NCBI RefSeq assembly: GCF_016919245.1
Contig: NZ_JAFEJA010000001.1
Span: 4,082,001 to 4,146,000 of the forward strand
Direction of reading: 5' to 3'
DNA: 64,000 nt
From: Streptomyces zhihengii
GTDB lineage: Bacteria > Actinomycetota > Actinomycetes > Streptomycetales > Streptomycetaceae
The notes under the pieces: generated by a model
Seen by the model: the letters and a program-made list of their open reading frames with translations, nothing else
The model's database searches: none
Told to the model about the DNA's origin: nothing
In this document: positions 49,107-62,995 of the stretch, piece by piece
How positions within the stretch are numbered: position 1 is the stretch's first letter
How the letters are laid out: the number at the start of each line of letters is the position of its first letter
Translations under genes and position numbers: made by a program

Positions 49107-50378
49107 ATGGGCGAGGTCTTCGCTGGTCGGTACGAACTGATCGACCCGATCGGGCGCGGCGGGGTCGGCGCGGTCTGGCGCGCCTGGGACCACCGGCGAC
49201 GCCGCTACGTGGCGGCCAAGGTGCTGCAGCAGAGCGACGCGCACACCCTGCTGCGCTTCGTGCGCGAGCAGGCGCTGCGCATCGACCACCCGCACGTGCT
49301 GGCGCCGGCGAGCTGGGCCGCCGACGACGACAAGGTCCTGTTCACGATGGAGCTGGTCAGCGGGGGGTCGCTGGCCCATGTGATCGGCGACTACGGGCCG
49401 CTGCCGGCCCGCTTCGTGTGCACCCTGCTCGACCAGTTGCTGTCCGGGCTCGCCGCGGTGCACGCGGAGGGCGTCGTGCACCGTGACATCAAGCCGGCCA
49501 ACATCCTGATGGAGGCGACCGGCACGGGCCGGCCGCATCTGCGCCTCTCCGACTTCGGCATCTCCATGCGCAAGGGCGAACCCCGGCTGACGGAGACCAA
49601 CTACGTCGTCGGCACGCCCGGTTACTTCGCGCCCGAGCAGATGCTCGGCGCGGAACCCGACTTCACCGCCGACCTGTTCGCGGCCGGCCTGGTCGGCCTC
49701 TATCTCCTGGAGGGCCGCAAGCCGGACTCCCAGGCCCTCATCGAGCACTTCGCCCGGCACGGCACCCCCGGAGCGCCACAGGGCATCCCCGAGCCCCTGT
49801 GGCAGGTCCTCGCCGGTCTCCTCCAGCCCGATCCCCAGGCCCGCTTCCGCACGGCGACGGGCGCGCGCAAGGCGCTGAGCGCCGCGGTGGAGGCGCTGCC
49901 GGACGCCGGGCAGGGCGAGGAGCCGGTCGAGATCTTCGACCAGCTCGGCCCGCTCCCCGCGGGCTTCGGGCCCGCCGGACCCGAGCGCGAGGGGCAGGCC
50001 GGCACCGCGCCCGAGCGGTCCGCCGCCGAGCCGCCGGCGGCCTCGGGGACGGGCAGCTTCCATCTGGCGCCGCCGCCGCGGCAGCCCTCCCCCGAGCAGC
50101 CCGCCGCGCCCGCTCCCGCCCACCCCGGGCCCGCCCCGGCCCACGCTCCCCAGGACCCGACGGCCCCGGTGCGGTACGAGCAGCCGCAGACGCGCGCCTA
50201 CACGGCGCAGCACCCGCACGCCCCCGCCGCCCCCGCCGCCCCGGTCGCCCCGGCCGGGTCCGCGCCCGTTCCCGCGGTGCGCACACGGACGGGACCGCCC
50301 CCGAAGGTGGCGGTCCCGGTGCTGGTCGTCGCGCTGCTGTGCTTCGCCGTGGGCATCTGGGCCCTGACCCAGGTCTGA
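49107..50378 (+). CDS. Ser/Thr protein kinase
   Basis: This 423-residue kinase has its catalytic domain at residues 1 to about 265: IGRGGVGAVWRAWD, AAKVL, HRDIKPANILM, SDFGISM and GTPGYFAPEQ. The DFG and HRD motifs are intact. A long Pro/Ala-rich linker leads to a C-terminal membrane helix (VAVPVLVVALLCFAVGIWAL), so the kinase is cytoplasmic and tail-anchored without an external sensor domain. It is convergent with the surface-protein gene at 50404. Confidence 0.93.
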   Translation: MGEVFAGRYELIDPIGRGGVGAVWRAWDHRRRRYVAAKVLQQSDAHTLLRFVREQALRIDHPHVLAPASWAADDDKVLFTMELVSGGSLAHVIGDYGPLPARFVCTLLDQLLSGLAAVHAEGVVHRDIKPANILMEATGTGRPHLRLSDFGISMRKGEPRLTETNYVVGTPGYFAPEQMLGAEPDFTADLFAAGLVGLYLLEGRKPDSQALIEHFARHGTPGAPQGIPEPLWQVLAGLLQPDPQARFRTATGARKALSAAVEALPDAGQGEEPVEIFDQLGPLPAGFGPAGPEREGQAGTAPERSAAEPPAASGTGSFHLAPPPRQPSPEQPAAPAPAHPGPAPAHAPQDPTAPVRYEQPQTRAYTAQHPHAPAAPAAPVAPAGSAPVPAVRTRTGPPPKVAVPVLVVALLCFAVGIWALTQV

Positions 50379-50403
50379 TCACCGCTCGCGGGCGGCCGCG
50401 GGG

Positions 50404-51855
50404 CTACTGCCCGGGCGGCGGACCGTACGGTCCGTACCCGTATCCCTGGCCCGGACCGCCCTGCGGCCCCGTGCCCTGGGGCGCGGTGCCCTGGGCGGGC
50501 GGGTAGCCGTAGCCCGCCGGATGGCCTGGCGCGGCGTGGGCCTGTGCCGGGAGCGGCACCTGGCCGCCCGGGCCGGCCGCCGCGCGGCGGCGGGCGAGCA
50601 GCGTCCAGACGCCGAGCCCGAGCACCAGCAGCGTGCCCGTGCCGATCCCGGCCGCGGCCACCACGCGCATGGTGGCGCTCGTGGACTCCTCGGCGGCGTT
50701 CCTGCCGCTGTCCGCCGCCTCCTGGTCGTCGTCGGTGACCTGGAAGTCGCCGGCCGGGCCGTCGTAGCCGGGGCCGGAGCGGGCCTCGCCCTCGATGTTC
50801 ACCCGCAGCGTCAGCGGCAGGGGCTCGTCCCCGAACTCGTCGGCGATCTCCGGGTTGAGGGTGACCGAGAGGTAGTACCAGCCGGCGAACCGGACGGCGC
50901 TCACGGTGCTGTCGGAGTCGAAGCGGTTCTCGTAGGCGACGGGCGGCAGCGGGTCGAGGGCGAGGGACTTCTGCTTGCCGTCGTAGTAGACGCCGGACTG
51001 CTCGTCCACCAGCCCGCGGGCCGGGTTGTGCAGCGCGAGGGCCAGCGCGCTGCTGACGCTCCCGGGGTCGGCCGCCGTGCTGCTGCCGAGGTCGGCGCTG
51101 ACGAACACCTGCTGGCCCCAGTCGACGGGCACCCGGTAGAAGAGCGTCCTGCCCGGCCGGATCTCGTCCTGCCACTCGCCCTGCGCGAGGCCGGTCGCGT
51201 CGTGGAAGCCGTTCCCGCCCGCCCGCGCGACGGGCCCGCCCGCCGGGGCGGCGGGGGAGGCGGAGGGCCAGTCCTCGGGCGCCGCCGTGGGCGCCTGCCC
51301 GCTCAGCGCCGGCTCCGTGACGAAGCGGATCTCCACGTCCCACGGGTCGGGCGACGAGGTGGCGTCGCCGGTGCGCTCCAGCAGGACGTAGTAGGTGCCC
51401 GCCTCCTGGCAGGTGCTGCTCTCCTTGTCGACCCGGCGGCTCGCGTAGTCGGCCACCGGGCGGGCGTAGGCCGCCGAGCCGAAGCGGGCCTCGCCCTCGC
51501 TGCACGCGGTCCCCGACCGGTTCTCGACGCTCACCGACAGTTCGTCCGCGTAGGCGACCTTGGTCGCGAGCTTCGGGACGGCGACGGCCGAGACATAGGC
51601 GTTCACCGTGGCGTCGAGATCGACGCGGTAGTAGCGCTTCTCGCCGGGCCTGATGCTGTCCTTGTACGTCGAACCGGCCGTGAGGGCCGGGCCGTTGCTG
51701 TTGACCGCCGTGCCCGTGACGGGCTTCGCCGCGCTGTCGAACGTGTAGGGGTTCGGTTCCCCCGCCGCCCCGGCCGGTGCCGGCGCCCCGGCCACCGCGC
51801 AGACCGCCGCGACCCCGGCCAGCGCCAGCCGTGTCCTGCCGCGCTGCCTCTTCAC
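50404..51855 (-). CDS. Secreted membrane-anchored protein with two PPC-like beta domains
   Basis: This 483-residue protein has a signal peptide (about 1-30), a first beta-rich domain (about 45-165; DSIRPGEKRYYRVDLDA, cysteine pair in CSEGEARFG and CQEAGTYY), a second (about 210-370; GNGFHDATGLAQGEWQDEIRP, RTLFYRVPVDWGQQ), a C-terminal membrane helix (about 400-425) and a Gly/Tyr/Pro/Gln-rich cytoplasmic tail. It is homologous to the C-terminal two-thirds of the neighbouring vWA protein. The GTG start overlaps that gene's stop and has a GAGGAG site. The function is unknown; PPC-like domains often bind ligands or tune proteases. Confidence 0.82.
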   Translation of the reverse strand: MKRQRGRTRLALAGVAAVCAVAGAPAPAGAAGEPNPYTFDSAAKPVTGTAVNSNGPALTAGSTYKDSIRPGEKRYYRVDLDATVNAYVSAVAVPKLATKVAYADELSVSVENRSGTACSEGEARFGSAAYARPVADYASRRVDKESSTCQEAGTYYVLLERTGDATSSPDPWDVEIRFVTEPALSGQAPTAAPEDWPSASPAAPAGGPVARAGGNGFHDATGLAQGEWQDEIRPGRTLFYRVPVDWGQQVFVSADLGSSTAADPGSVSSALALALHNPARGLVDEQSGVYYDGKQKSLALDPLPPVAYENRFDSDSTVSAVRFAGWYYLSVTLNPEIADEFGDEPLPLTLRVNIEGEARSGPGYDGPAGDFQVTDDDQEAADSGRNAAEESTSATMRVVAAAGIGTGTLLVLGLGVWTLLARRRAAAGPGGQVPLPAQAHAAPGHPAGYGYPPAQGTAPQGTGPQGGPGQGYGYGPYGPPPGQ

Positions 51856-53819
51856 GCGCTTCTCCTCGTGCTCGATGAGTCCGTCCGGGCGCCGGGCGGG
51901 TGTCCGCCGGAGCCCGTGACCGCCGCTCTGCGCCGCAGCAGGACCGCCAGGGCGGCCGCGGCCAGGACGCCGCCGCCCGCCGCGGCGGCCGTCGCGGCGC
52001 CGGACCATCCTGCCCCGGCGCCGGGGGCGCTGTCTCGGGCCGCGGCCGAATCACCCCTGTTGTCCCCCGCGCCGGCGTCCCGGCCGCCCAGGGCGGGCGC
52101 GTCGCGCTGCGGCCCGGCCAGCGCGTCGCCGAGCACGGACACCCGCAGCACCACGCCGATCCCCGTGTCCCGGGCGATCTCGGCGGCCCGCGCGCCGAGG
52201 GTCACGGCGATGTAGAAACCGCCGGTGGAGTGCACCGGCACCACCTCCGGGCGGTGTTCGCGGCGGTTGGCCCAGGCGACGGGGACGGTGCCCATCTCCA
52301 GGACGGCCGGGCGTCCGTCGTAGGCCGTCGTACGGCGGAACCCGGCGGCGCCGGAGCCGACCGGCACCCGTGCCGGGGTGTACACCTGGGTCGCCCCGTA
52401 GGAGCGCACCGGCGAACCTCCGCCGGTGGACGCCTCGTCGGCGAACTCCACGTCGTAGCGGAGCTGCTGGCCCCAGCCGACCGGCACCTTGTACCAGAGC
52501 GTCTGGGACGGCAGCAGCGTGTCCCGCCATGCCCCGTCCGCGATCTCCTCGGCGTCGTTGAAGCCGGTGCCGCCCGCGACCGGCGTCGGGTCGCCCGCGG
52601 GGAGCACCGCGTCCGCGCCGGCGCCGTAGCCGGGCTGTGGCCGGGCAGGCGTCGCACCGCCGGCCGGCGGCTCCTCGACGGCGTGGGTGAGCTCCAGGGG
52701 CCAGCGGGCGGCGTCCGCGTCAGCCGTGCCCTCGCGCTCCACCACCAGCCGGTAGCGGCCCGCCGCGTCGCAGCTCCCGGCGGCCCGGGCGGTGGGGACA
52801 CGTGTCACGGCGGAGGTCAGCGGGGCCGCTCCCTCGTCCTGGCCGAAGCGCGCGCTCCCCGAGCCGCAGACGCCGTCCGCGCCGCGCACGATCCGGGTGC
52901 GCAGGCCGTCGTCCGCGCCGACGGCGGTGCCGGGCTGGGGCACGGCGGTCGCGGAGAAGGTCACGGTGGAACGGGCGTCGAGGGCGACGGTGTAGTGGCG
53001 CCGCTCGCCGGGACCGATGGTGTCCAGGTACTGGCCCGGCGCGAGCGGCGGGGCGTCCCCGGGGCCGGGTGTGCCGGTGACCCGCGCGCCGCGGAGGCGG
53101 TAGCCGTCGGCGGACAGGCCGGCGGAGCGCTGGAGCTGGCGGGCGAGGGCGTCCGCGTCGGGGGCGTCGTAGTAGCGCCCGTTGCCGGCCCCGGCCACGC
53201 ATTCCAACTCCTCGCGTGCGGCGCCCTCCACCTGGAAGCCGACGGTGTCGACGCGCAGCCCCGCGTCGGCCCCGGCGAGCCGGGCGGCGACCTCGCAGGG
53301 GCGGGGAGCGCCGCAGGTGTCCTCGCCGTCGGAGACCAGCAGGACGGTGCGGGTGGCGAGCCGCCCGCCGGACGGTGCCGGGAGGTCCCGCGCCGCCTCG
53401 GTGAGCGCGAGCCCGACCGGGCTGCCGCCCTGGGGCCGCACGCCGCGGACGGCGTCCTTCAGGCCCGCCCGGTCGAGCGGCCGCACGGGCAGCACCGCGC
53501 GGGTGTCCGTGCAGCCCGGGGAGCGGCCGGCGCCGTGGACCCGCAGCCCGGTCGGATGGCCGTCGGGGAGCGCGTCGACGACGGTGCCGACGGCCTGGCG
53601 GGCCGATTCCATCCGGCTGCGCCCGGTGCCGTCGTCCTCGGCCATGGAGGCGGAGGAGTCGAGCACCAGCACCAGGCCGCTCCCCTCCGCCGTCCGCGGC
53701 GCCCTGGCGCCCCGTCCGGCGGGCTCCGCGCCCGCGGCGGGCGGGGGCGCCGCCGCCAGCACGAGCAGCGCCGCACCGATCGCGGCGACCGCCGCCCGAC
53801 AGCGCCGTCCTGCTCTCAC
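51852..53819 (-). CDS. Surface von Willebrand A domain protein with PPC-like domains
   Basis: This 655-residue protein starts at GTG 53819 behind a perfect GGAGGGGG site with 6-nt spacing (an in-frame GTG at 53852 is less likely). It has a signal peptide (about 1-32), a vWA domain (about 45-225) with the metal site VLVLDSSASM and DGEDTCG, two beta domains matching those of the next gene (GERRHYTVALDA, CGSGSARFG/CDAAGRY; GTGFNDAEEIADGAWRDTLLP, LWYKVPVGWGQQ), and a C-terminal membrane helix with an Arg-rich tail. The vWA module suggests metal-dependent protein binding outside the cell. It is coupled to the neighbour by GTGA. Confidence 0.85.
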   Translation of the reverse strand: MRAGRRCRAAVAAIGAALLVLAAAPPPAAGAEPAGRGARAPRTAEGSGLVLVLDSSASMAEDDGTGRSRMESARQAVGTVVDALPDGHPTGLRVHGAGRSPGCTDTRAVLPVRPLDRAGLKDAVRGVRPQGGSPVGLALTEAARDLPAPSGGRLATRTVLLVSDGEDTCGAPRPCEVAARLAGADAGLRVDTVGFQVEGAAREELECVAGAGNGRYYDAPDADALARQLQRSAGLSADGYRLRGARVTGTPGPGDAPPLAPGQYLDTIGPGERRHYTVALDARSTVTFSATAVPQPGTAVGADDGLRTRIVRGADGVCGSGSARFGQDEGAAPLTSAVTRVPTARAAGSCDAAGRYRLVVEREGTADADAARWPLELTHAVEEPPAGGATPARPQPGYGAGADAVLPAGDPTPVAGGTGFNDAEEIADGAWRDTLLPSQTLWYKVPVGWGQQLRYDVEFADEASTGGGSPVRSYGATQVYTPARVPVGSGAAGFRRTTAYDGRPAVLEMGTVPVAWANRREHRPEVVPVHSTGGFYIAVTLGARAAEIARDTGIGVVLRVSVLGDALAGPQRDAPALGGRDAGAGDNRGDSAAARDSAPGAGAGWSGAATAAAAGGGVLAAAALAVLLRRRAAVTGSGGHPPGARTDSSSTRRSA

Positions 53820-53949
53820 CGTGTTCCCCCTCCACAGCCTCGCTTTGCTCACGCAAGCTAGTGATTTGCGGGGGTGAACTCAAGGGGGTTGCGTCACGGT
53901 CCGGCAACAGCGCGTGCGGAAAGGCGCCCGCGCGGGCCCCCGGAACGGC

Positions 53950-53985
53950 ACGAAGCCCCGGCCGCGTGAGCGGCCGGGGCTTCGT
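53950..53985. terminator. Terminator downstream of the DLW-39 gene
   Basis: ACGAAGCCCCGGCCGC pairs perfectly (16 bp) with GCGGCCGGGGCTTCGT around GTGA. It isolates the DLW-39 gene from the vWA gene. Confidence 0.92.
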
Positions 53986-54002
53986 TTCCAGGACTGTGCG
54001 TC

Positions 54003-54137
54003 TCAGACACCCGAACCTGCGGGCACGGAGTCGGTCGCCTCCGTCCACAGATCCTGCTCGGCGCGATCCGCCTGGATCTGGCGGTACACGAGGAGCCCGC
54101 CGATGGCGGCCAGTGCGACCAGGAGAAGCTTCTTCAC
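54003..54137 (-). CDS. DLW-39 family small membrane protein
   Basis: This 44-residue product starts with GTG at 54137 behind a GAGG site. It begins MKKLLLVALAAIGGLLVYRQIQADRA (shown split: one membrane helix at about 4-20), then the hallmark QDLWTEATD. It fits the actinobacterial DLW-39 family found beside gyrA-DUF3566-tRNA-Ile. The function is unknown. Confidence 0.85.
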   Translation of the reverse strand: MKKLLLVALAAIGGLLVYRQIQADRAEQDLWTEATDSVPAGSGV

Positions 54138-54183
54138 CGCGCGACCTCGTCTTTCCTTGACGTATGAGGACTTCTGGCGCCCG

Positions 54184-54212
54184 ACTATACACACCGACCG
54201 ATACCGATCGGT
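54184..54212 (-). promoter_or_regulatory. Promoter of the DLW-39 gene with palindrome at -35
   Basis: On the minus strand a -10 TATAGT (54184-54189) is preceded by the palindrome ACCGATCGGT (54203-54212) covering the -35 position, with a further CGGTCGG half repeat. The promoter would give a leader of about 40 nt. The palindrome may be an operator. Confidence 0.55.
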
Positions 54213-54316
54213 GACCTGAGTGCACCGGCCGGGCGCACCCCCGGAGCCCCAACTCGGCTGCCGGGAAAACGAGATCGGCCCGGGCGGAGAATCTCCGTCC
54301 GGGCCGATCGTCACTG

Positions 54317-54390
54317 TGGGGCTAACAGGATTTGAACCTGTGGCCTCATCCTTATCAGGGATGCGCTCTAACCAACTGAGCTATAGCCCC
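54317..54390 (-). tRNA. tRNA-Ile (GAT)
   Basis: This is a 74-nt tRNA with acceptor GGGGCTA/TAGCCCC, D-arm AGCTCAGTTGGTTAGAGC, anticodon GAT in CTGATAA and T-arm CAGGTTCAAATCCTG. The discriminator is A. It follows gyrA-DUF3566 on the same strand, the usual place in streptomycetes. Confidence 0.97.
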
Positions 54391-54473
54391 TCCGCGCTCC
54401 CGCGCTGACCTCTGAAGATTAGCGCACCCACCGGGCAGCGCCAAAATCGGAATCCGAGGACTCCGGCGGAGCG

Positions 54474-55154
54474 CTACTCGTCCTCGGCGAGCGTGAGCTC
54501 CACACCGCCCACGAAACCGGCGGAGAGGTTGTAGATGAAGGCTCCGAGCGTCGCCAGGGCTGTGGCCAGGACCACATCGATCACCGCGACGACCGAGGTG
54601 AACACCAGCACCCGGGGCAGCGAGAGGAACGACTGGAGGTCGAATCCGTTGCTGTCACCGGAGCCGGTGGCGTCGCTGATCTGCCCGCCCACGGTGGAGA
54701 AGACGCCCATGGCGTCCATGACCATCCACAGGACCGCGGCCGCGACCACGGTGCAGATGCCCAGGGCGATCGAGAGCAGGAAGCTCACCTTCATGACCGA
54801 CCACGGGTCGGCCTTGGCCACCCGCAGCCGCGCCTTGCGCGTCCGGGGCGTCGTGCTGGCGCCGGTGCGCGGCCTGCGCACGGCTCCGCCGCCCTGACGG
54901 CCGGCCTGCTGCCTGCCGTCCTGGGCGCCGCCGGGCGAGGGATACGCCTGCGGCGGGTGGTACGGCTGGCCGGCCTGCTGCGGAGCAGGCTGCTCGCCGC
55001 CGAACATCTGGTACTGGGGCTGCCCGCCCCTGGTGTCGGTCACCGTAGTCCCCCTGTCGTCAGCGGTGGGGTGCCCACCCTGGGAGTCCGCGGCAGGGCC
55101 ACGGGCACCGTTCGCTCCGGAAGCGGCCGCTCCGGCGCCCGTGGCTCCACTCAC
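54474..55154 (-). CDS. DUF3566 membrane protein next to gyrA
   Basis: This 226-residue protein has a Gly/Ala/Gln/Pro-rich N-terminus (about 1-110) and a C-terminal DUF3566 domain with two helices (KVSFLLSIALGICTVVAAAVLWMV and VLVFTSVVAVIDVVLATALATLGAFIYN) separated by an outer loop, ending GGVELTLAEDE. The family always sits beside gyrA in actinobacteria; the mycobacterial relative (CwsA-region protein Rv0007) is implicated in cell-shape control only indirectly. The GTG start is 3 bp after gyrA, with GAGGAG in the gyrA end. Confidence 0.9.
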   Translation of the reverse strand: MSGATGAGAAASGANGARGPAADSQGGHPTADDRGTTVTDTRGGQPQYQMFGGEQPAPQQAGQPYHPPQAYPSPGGAQDGRQQAGRQGGGAVRRPRTGASTTPRTRKARLRVAKADPWSVMKVSFLLSIALGICTVVAAAVLWMVMDAMGVFSTVGGQISDATGSGDSNGFDLQSFLSLPRVLVFTSVVAVIDVVLATALATLGAFIYNLSAGFVGGVELTLAEDE

Positions 55155-55157
55155 GCT

Positions 55158-57776
<2,619 letters not shown>

Positions 57777-57817
57777 TGCTGGTCTTCGGTCCTTTCGTGC
57801 GGTCAGCTGAGACCGAC

Positions 57818-60299
<2,482 letters not shown>

Positions 60300-60836
60300 T
60301 CAGCCGTAGGTGTCCCCCGGCCCGGTGCTCCCGGGCGCCCGCAGCGGGCCGTAGCGGCGCTGCGGACCGCCCGGCCCCAGCACCTTGATCGCGCGCACCG
60401 TCCCGTGCCCGAGGTCCTCGTTGAGCCGGGCCACCAGCCGCGGCGCCAGCAGCCTCAGCTGGGTCGCCCAGGCCGTCGAGTCGCACTGCACCGTCAGCAG
60501 CCGCTGGTCGGGGTCCTCGTCGTAGCGCAGCGGTACGCAGTGCTTGGCCAAGTCGTCGCCGACGATCTGCGGCCAGCGGCCCATCACCCCGCCGACGGCG
60601 GCCGGTGTCTCCCAGCCCCGCTCGGTGATCAGACGGTTGATCGCCGCGCCCAGCGGCAGCGGGTCGCGGCCGTCCGCCCGCGCGCCGGAACGCAGCCCGC
60701 CGCCGCGCCTGGCCTGCTTCTTCTGCTGCGCCGCCGCGCCCCGCGCCCGGGCCTGCTCCTTGGCGGCCCGCAGCGCGACCCGGGCCAGGTCCACCCCGGA
60801 CGGCTCCGGGACGGCCCGCTCCTCGTCGCCGCTCAT
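60300..60836 (-). CDS. dciA: DUF721 family protein, DciA-type helicase operator
   Basis: This 178-residue protein has a basic Ala/Arg/Gln-rich N-terminus and a C-terminal DUF721 domain (about 75-160, [42 protein letters not shown]). DUF721/DciA proteins recruit or load the DnaB helicase where DnaC is absent; Rv0004 is the mycobacterial copy at the same place. The ATG overlaps the recF stop (ATGA). Confidence 0.92.
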   Translation of the reverse strand: MSGDEERAVPEPSGVDLARVALRAAKEQARARGAAAQQKKQARRGGGLRSGARADGRDPLPLGAAINRLITERGWETPAAVGGVMGRWPQIVGDDLAKHCVPLRYDEDPDQRLLTVQCDSTAWATQLRLLAPRLVARLNEDLGHGTVRAIKVLGPGGPQRRYGPLRAPGSTGPGDTYG

Positions 60837-61960
60837 ACCCGCGCCACCTCTCCGCCGGCCACGGTGTACCGGGCGCCGCGGAGCACGCCGGGCACGTCGT
60901 CGTCGACCGCGGCCGTCACCAGGACCTGCTCACCGGGGGCCACCAGCTCCGCCAGGCGCTCCCGCCGGCGGGCGTCCAGCTCGGCGAAGACGTCGTCGAG
61001 CACGAGCACCGGCTCGTTGCCCTCCGCGCGCAGCAGGTCGTAGGAGGCGAGCCGGAGCGCCAGGGCGTAGGACCAGGATTCGCCGTGGCTGGCGTAGCCC
61101 TTGGCGGGCAGCCGGCCGAGCCCGAGCAGCAGGTCGTCGCGGTGCGGGCCGACCAGCGTCACGCCGCGCTCGATCTCCTGCTTGCGGACGTCGGCCAGCG
61201 CGGCCATCAGCTGCTCGTAGAACTCCTCGCGCCCGTGGGCCTCGCCGGCCGCACCGGCGGAGGAACGGTACTCCAGGACGACCGGGCCGCCGCCGGGGGC
61301 GAGGGCCTCGTACGCCTTGTCCGCGAGGGGCTGGAGGGTGGTGATCAGGTCCGCGCGCCGGGCGAGCACCTCCGCCCCGGTTCGGGCCAGATGCTGGTCC
61401 CAGACGTCCAGCGTGGACATGTCCATCGACCGGCCGCCGTGCCGCCGGGCCATCGCGGCCGACTTCAGCAGGGTGTTGCGCTGCTTGAGCACCCGTTCGT
61501 AGTCGGAGCGGACGCCCGCCATCCGCGGCGAACGCGCGGTGACCAGTTCGTCGAGGAACCTGCGGCGCTCGCCCGGGTCCCCCTTGACCAGCGCGAGATC
61601 CTCCGGCGCGAACAGCACCGTCCGGACGATGCCCAGCACGTCACGCGGTCTGACCTGCGACGACCTGTTGATACGGGCCCGGTTCGCCTTGCCCGGGTTG
61701 AGTTCGAGCTCGATGAGCTGGGAGCGCTCGCCCTGGGTGACCGCGGCCCGGATCACCGCGCGGTCGGCACCGGCGCGCACCAGCGGGGCGTCCGAGGAGA
61801 CCCGGTGGCTGGAGAGGGAGGCCAGATAGCCGACGGCCTCGACGAGATTGGTCTTGCCCTGCCCGTTCGCCCCCACGAACGCGGTGACGCCCGGATCGAG
61901 AGGGACCTCGACCCGGGCGTAGGAGCGGAAGTCGGCCAGCGACAGATGCGTGACGTGCAT
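60833..61960 (-). CDS. recF: DNA replication and repair protein RecF
   Basis: This 375-residue SMC-like ATPase has Walker [11 protein letters not shown] (about 30-40), signature [14 protein letters not shown] and Walker [14 protein letters not shown]. It loads RecA at single-strand gaps with RecO and RecR. The ATG at 61960 ([14 protein letters not shown]) fits homologues; a GTG at 62005 is in frame but less likely. It lies in dnaN-gnd-recF-DUF721 order, with gnd inserted as is typical of streptomycetes. Confidence 0.97.
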   Translation of the reverse strand: MHVTHLSLADFRSYARVEVPLDPGVTAFVGANGQGKTNLVEAVGYLASLSSHRVSSDAPLVRAGADRAVIRAAVTQGERSQLIELELNPGKANRARINRSSQVRPRDVLGIVRTVLFAPEDLALVKGDPGERRRFLDELVTARSPRMAGVRSDYERVLKQRNTLLKSAAMARRHGGRSMDMSTLDVWDQHLARTGAEVLARRADLITTLQPLADKAYEALAPGGGPVVLEYRSSAGAAGEAHGREEFYEQLMAALADVRKQEIERGVTLVGPHRDDLLLGLGRLPAKGYASHGESWSYALALRLASYDLLRAEGNEPVLVLDDVFAELDARRRERLAELVAPGEQVLVTAAVDDDVPGVLRGARYTVAGGEVARV

Positions 61961-62015
61961 GGTGGTGCGCCGACCTTCCCCCGGCGGTTGCGCACCGCCG
62001 TGCACAACCTGTGGA

Positions 62016-62894
62016 TTACTTCTTGCTCTCCACCGCGTGGCCGCCGAACTGGTTGCGCAGCGCGGCGATCATCTTCATCTGCGGGGAGTCGTCCTGACGC
62101 GAGGCGAACCGCGCGAACAGCGAGGCCGTGATGGCCGGCAGCGGCACGGCGTTGTCGATGGCCGCCTCCACCGTCCAGCGGCCCTCTCCGGAGTCCTGGG
62201 CGAAGCCGCGGAGCTGGTCCAGGTGCTCGTCCTCGTCCAGCGCGTTCACCGCGAGGTCGAGCAGCCAGGAACGGATGACCGTGCCCTCCTGCCAGGAGCG
62301 GAAGACCTCGCGCACATCGGTGACGGAGTCGACCTTCTCCAGCAGCTCCCAGCCCTCGGCGTAGGCCTGCATCATCGCGTACTCGATGCCGTTGTGGACC
62401 ATCTTCGCGAAGTGACCGGCACCGACCTTGCCCGCGTGGACCGAGCCGAACTCGCCCTCGGGCTTGAGGGCGTCGAAGACCGGCTGGACCCTGGCCACGT
62501 GCTCGGCGTCGCCGCCGTACATCAGGGCGTAGCCGTTCTCCAGGCCCCAGACACCGCCGGAGACACCGCAGTCGACGAAGCCGATGCCCTTGATGCCCAG
62601 CTCGACGGCGTGCTTCTCGTCGTCGGTCCAGCGGGAGTTGCCGCCGTCGACGACGATGTCGCCGGGGGACAGCAGCTCGGCCAGTTCGTCGATCGTGGAC
62701 TGGGTCGCGGCACCCGCCGGGACCATGACCCAGACGACGCGCGGGCCCTTGAGCTTGCCCACGAGCTCCTCGAGGCTGTGGACGTCCGCGACATCCGGGT
62801 TGCGGTCGTAGCCGATGACGGTGTGACCTGCGCGGCGGATGCGCTCGCGCATGTTGCCGCCCATCTTGCCGAGGCCGACGAGACCGAGCTCCAT
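62016..62894 (-). CDS. gnd: 6-phosphogluconate dehydrogenase, decarboxylating (short type)
   Basis: This 292-residue enzyme has the N-terminal Rossmann motif [25 protein letters not shown], and catalytic-region motifs [21 protein letters not shown] and [19 protein letters not shown] (catalytic Lys). It converts 6-phosphogluconate to ribulose 5-phosphate and makes NAD(P)H. The length of about 290 marks the short, homotetrameric type rather than the 470-residue type. The ATG at 62894 has a GAGG site; ATG-less upstream frame is not used. Confidence 0.96.
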   Translation of the reverse strand: MELGLVGLGKMGGNMRERIRRAGHTVIGYDRNPDVADVHSLEELVGKLKGPRVVWVMVPAGAATQSTIDELAELLSPGDIVVDGGNSRWTDDEKHAVELGIKGIGFVDCGVSGGVWGLENGYALMYGGDAEHVARVQPVFDALKPEGEFGSVHAGKVGAGHFAKMVHNGIEYAMMQAYAEGWELLEKVDSVTDVREVFRSWQEGTVIRSWLLDLAVNALDEDEHLDQLRGFAQDSGEGRWTVEAAIDNAVPLPAITASLFARFASRQDDSPQMKMIAALRNQFGGHAVESKK

Positions 62895-62995
62895 CTGAGA
62901 TTCCTCAATCGTTGTGTGCCGATTCCTACCCGCGTCCGAGCCTACGCCCGGACGCGGGTGCACACCTGTGGGGTCAGGCGCTCAGAAGCCGCTGA

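Noticed and set aside
54203-54212. ACCGATCGGT as a fourth copy of the paa TetR operator
   Set aside because: It lacks the 4-bp spacer between half-sites, so the geometry differs from the three true copies.
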